Position numbers and translations under genes: made by a program. The notes below the pieces were generated by a model that was given only the letters and a program-made list of their open reading frames with translations, did no database searches and had not been told where the DNA came from. This document shows positions 61,984 through 64,000 of a DNA stretch of 64,000 bases, piece after piece. This stretch comes from Gymnorhina tibicen (taxonomy: Eukaryota > Chordata > Aves > Passeriformes > Artamidae). Every line of letters starts with the position of its first letter. Positions within the stretch are counted from its first letter, which is position 1. The stretch lies in the NCBI GenBank assembly GCA_013399875.1, contig VXAZ01000274.1, forward strand, positions 102,128-166,127, read 5' to 3'.

Positions 61984-63600
61984 GTATTAATTAAGATAAC
62001 AAGTGACCCATACTTTTAATCTTTTGCTTTAATGACTGATGAAAATTTATAAACTTCAATGCTACTTCTTCACTGATGCAGAGCTAAATATATAAGAAGA
62101 GAATAACACAGACCTAATTTAGCTAGTAAAAATTTTCAATCTGATTTCAACATATACCTCAGAAACATAGGCAAAAAATCAAGTATTCCTTGATTTCCTT
62201 TGTCTGAGAAATCTCACTGGGAAGCAGAAGACAACTGGTTAGTTTTACAGAAGAACTGTCAGCTCATGACAGGTTATTGGAAAGAGCTCCGCACTGTGTG
62301 TAGGAACTAGTATGCCTAAGAACATCTGTACCAAAGTGAAGTCTCTACATTTATCTGGTTAAATTTTCCATTAGAAAGCTGGGTCCTACCTCCCTTCTAA
62401 TTACAAAATTAATAAAAGAAAAATGAACATGTACTCATCATGTAAAAGGGATGTGCCAGCTATTTCTACACATAACCTTTATTCCCTTGTCATTGCCATA
62501 AGCTTATTTATCTCATGGATCAAGGGGAATAAATTACCCCTCCCGCAATCACAGCAATTTAGTTGTGCCCTTTCTTTAAAGAACATAAAGCAAGACTTAC
62601 ATTGACAAGGGATATTCCTACATTTACAAAATGTTTACTTCAAACAACAACGTATCAGATAATACCAAGTATTTTTCCAGTGTTTCTATTGTGGTATCAG
62701 CTACATTTCTAAGGACTAAGGTTTCTAAAATGGAATAGAACACCATGGTTATAGAGGTCTCTGAGCTTGAAGGAAGGTGAGCAAGCCATTTTGGGAGCAG
62801 ATCAGTATAAAATGAAAGATAAGCTTTATTTCCTTGTATAGTATAGTTTAGTAGACATCAGTTTATTGAGAGTTATCAGTGGCTCTCTCAATAACTAGTT
62901 CTCAGCATAGTTCTCCACATCAAAACTCACTACTTTAAGTAAGTGCCCACTCACCTTGATCCTCAAAATGCATCCTATTTTGCAGTTACCTTGTTACTCA
63001 AAGCAGTGGAACAACATTTGGGTTCCACCTTAGTGCTGAAAAGGTTGAGTACTGTAACACTGTCCAAAGATAGATTTAACACTGTCCAACTGCATCAGAA
63101 AGGTTCTAAACTTCTGTTCTGTTGTTTGATACGGAGAATTTCTTTCATATTTTATTTATTTAGGGAAGGCATAGGCAGATGAGAAATTAAAAATTAAAAA
63201 AAAGTGTAGTATTTCTGTAAACCCCAGCAACCTAACTGTTGGTGGAAATGGTGTCTTATCATTAAGAGACTCTTAGATGCTGCTGAGCATGGAATGGCTG
63301 AAGCAAGTGAACATTAACATTTCCCACTGCCCTTTTCATAATGTCCACTATCAGCATTAGCTCCAGGAAAATGGTCACATACCACATTTAACCATCATGG
63401 CTACATTTCTAAGTAATTTGGCAAATGGCTGATCTCTGTAGACCTTTGCCTGAATTTCTCTGTGATTTGCATATTGCTAATAATTGTATTCAGTACAGAG
63501 GATTTCTTTGCAATTAGTTCTTTTACGTGCATCAGAGCTTTAGAGGACATATATTCATTTGACAGTTTTCTAATTGCTTTTCATGTTGTCATCTTTACAG
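61984..63600. other. Unique sequence before the last candidate exon
   Basis: No repeat or further exon recognised. Confidence 0.4.
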
Positions 63601-63671
63601 CAAAGGAGCTTTATGGTCCTAAAGGTCTAAAACATATTAATTTTTCCAAGAACTTGATATTAAAGGACTGA
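63601..63671 (+). CDS. Candidate terminal exon of the small unassigned gene
   Basis: A good acceptor (TTTTCATGTTGTCATCTTTACAG) ends at 63600. Entered in phase 1, the frame supplied by the donor at 60484, it reads KELYGPKGLKHINFSK and then NLILKD before a TGA at 63669-63671. A polyadenylation-type ATTAAA lies at 63942-63947, 270 bases downstream and just inside the window. With the two upstream segments it completes a 56-codon ORF. The product is short and basic with no domain I recognise. Confidence 0.25.
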
Positions 63672-64000
63672 GAACTGTGGTCAGATTAAGTCAGCGTAAC
63701 TAATGTGATGGCACATGAAGTCTTCCCAATGCATCAGTTATGTCAGGGAGAAATTTTAAACTCTTCACATGAAAATACACAAAAAAAAGAAAAACCACAT
63801 GCTGTATTATGAGAGTAAAGATGTGCTTCATACTTACTATCTTTCATGCTTACTGTCGAGATTTAGCCAGATTGCTATAGGAAATATGTTACAAATACTA
63901 GAAAAACTCACTGTCAAGCAGAATGTCTTCTTCATATCCAAATTAAATGACTGTGCGAGAATGAAATCTTATGGAGAATGGCTTGAACTGTGCCGGCGAG
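63672..64000. other. Possible 3' untranslated region or intergenic end
   Basis: No ORF or repeat. The ATTAAA at 63942-63947 is the only poly(A)-type signal after 63671. Confidence 0.25.

Overview
The window looks like AT-rich, CpG-poor vertebrate nuclear DNA, most likely from a bird. The evidence is the set of interspersed repeats I can recognise: an old CR1 LINE 3' end, an older CR1/L3-type LINE fragment, and four solo long terminal repeats (LTRs), one of which closely follows a widespread avian LTR consensus. Recognisable repeats cover only a few percent of the sequence, which also fits a bird. I see no bacterial, phage, plasmid, tRNA, rRNA or CRISPR signature, and no coding sequence that I recognise. 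The open reading frames are short and scattered and mostly behave like chance ORFs. I read the window as intergenic or deep-intronic DNA of a gene-poor region.

Layout. 1-9.1 kb: unique sequence with a GATA-type microsatellite, two exon-like ORFs on the minus strand (2877-2947, 5275-5539), one on the plus strand (6392-6540), and a 12+12 bp near-perfect palindrome (6637-6662). 9.1-9.7 kb: minus-strand LTR copy A. 11.67-12.26 kb: plus-strand LTR of a different family. 13.9-14.5 kb and about 20.1-20.3 kb: blocks that resemble conserved non-coding DNA. 20607-20687: an 81-base exon-like segment. 25.2-25.6 kb: the most enhancer-like block in the left half. 28.40-28.78 kb: an old avian LTR, minus strand. 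30.03-30.36 kb: an ORF with a signal-peptide-like start. 30.5-45.4 kb: long unique AT-rich stretch with nothing firm. 45.39-45.6 kb: ancient LINE fragment. 48.23-48.25 kb: four-tract G4 motif. 49.04-49.72 kb: LTR copy B, a relative of copy A. 52.42-52.50 kb: a 37-bp exact duplication around a single N, probably an assembly join. 55.4-56.35 kb: a second strong conserved-element-like cluster. 58.5-63.7 kb: a cluster of exon-like segments. 60.56-60.7 kb: CR1.

The best candidate for something undescribed is at the right end on the plus strand. Three segments with good splice-like borders (58550-58641, 60388-60484, 63601-63671) fit together in phase. An in-frame stop is followed by an ATG at the last three bases of the first segment, and the joined frame runs 56 codons to a stop, with an ATTAAA signal 270 bases further on. 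This could be a small-protein or lncRNA gene, or chance: strong pseudo-exons are common in vertebrate introns, and I found at least one (3364-3495) that is clearly non-coding. All exon calls therefore carry low confidence.
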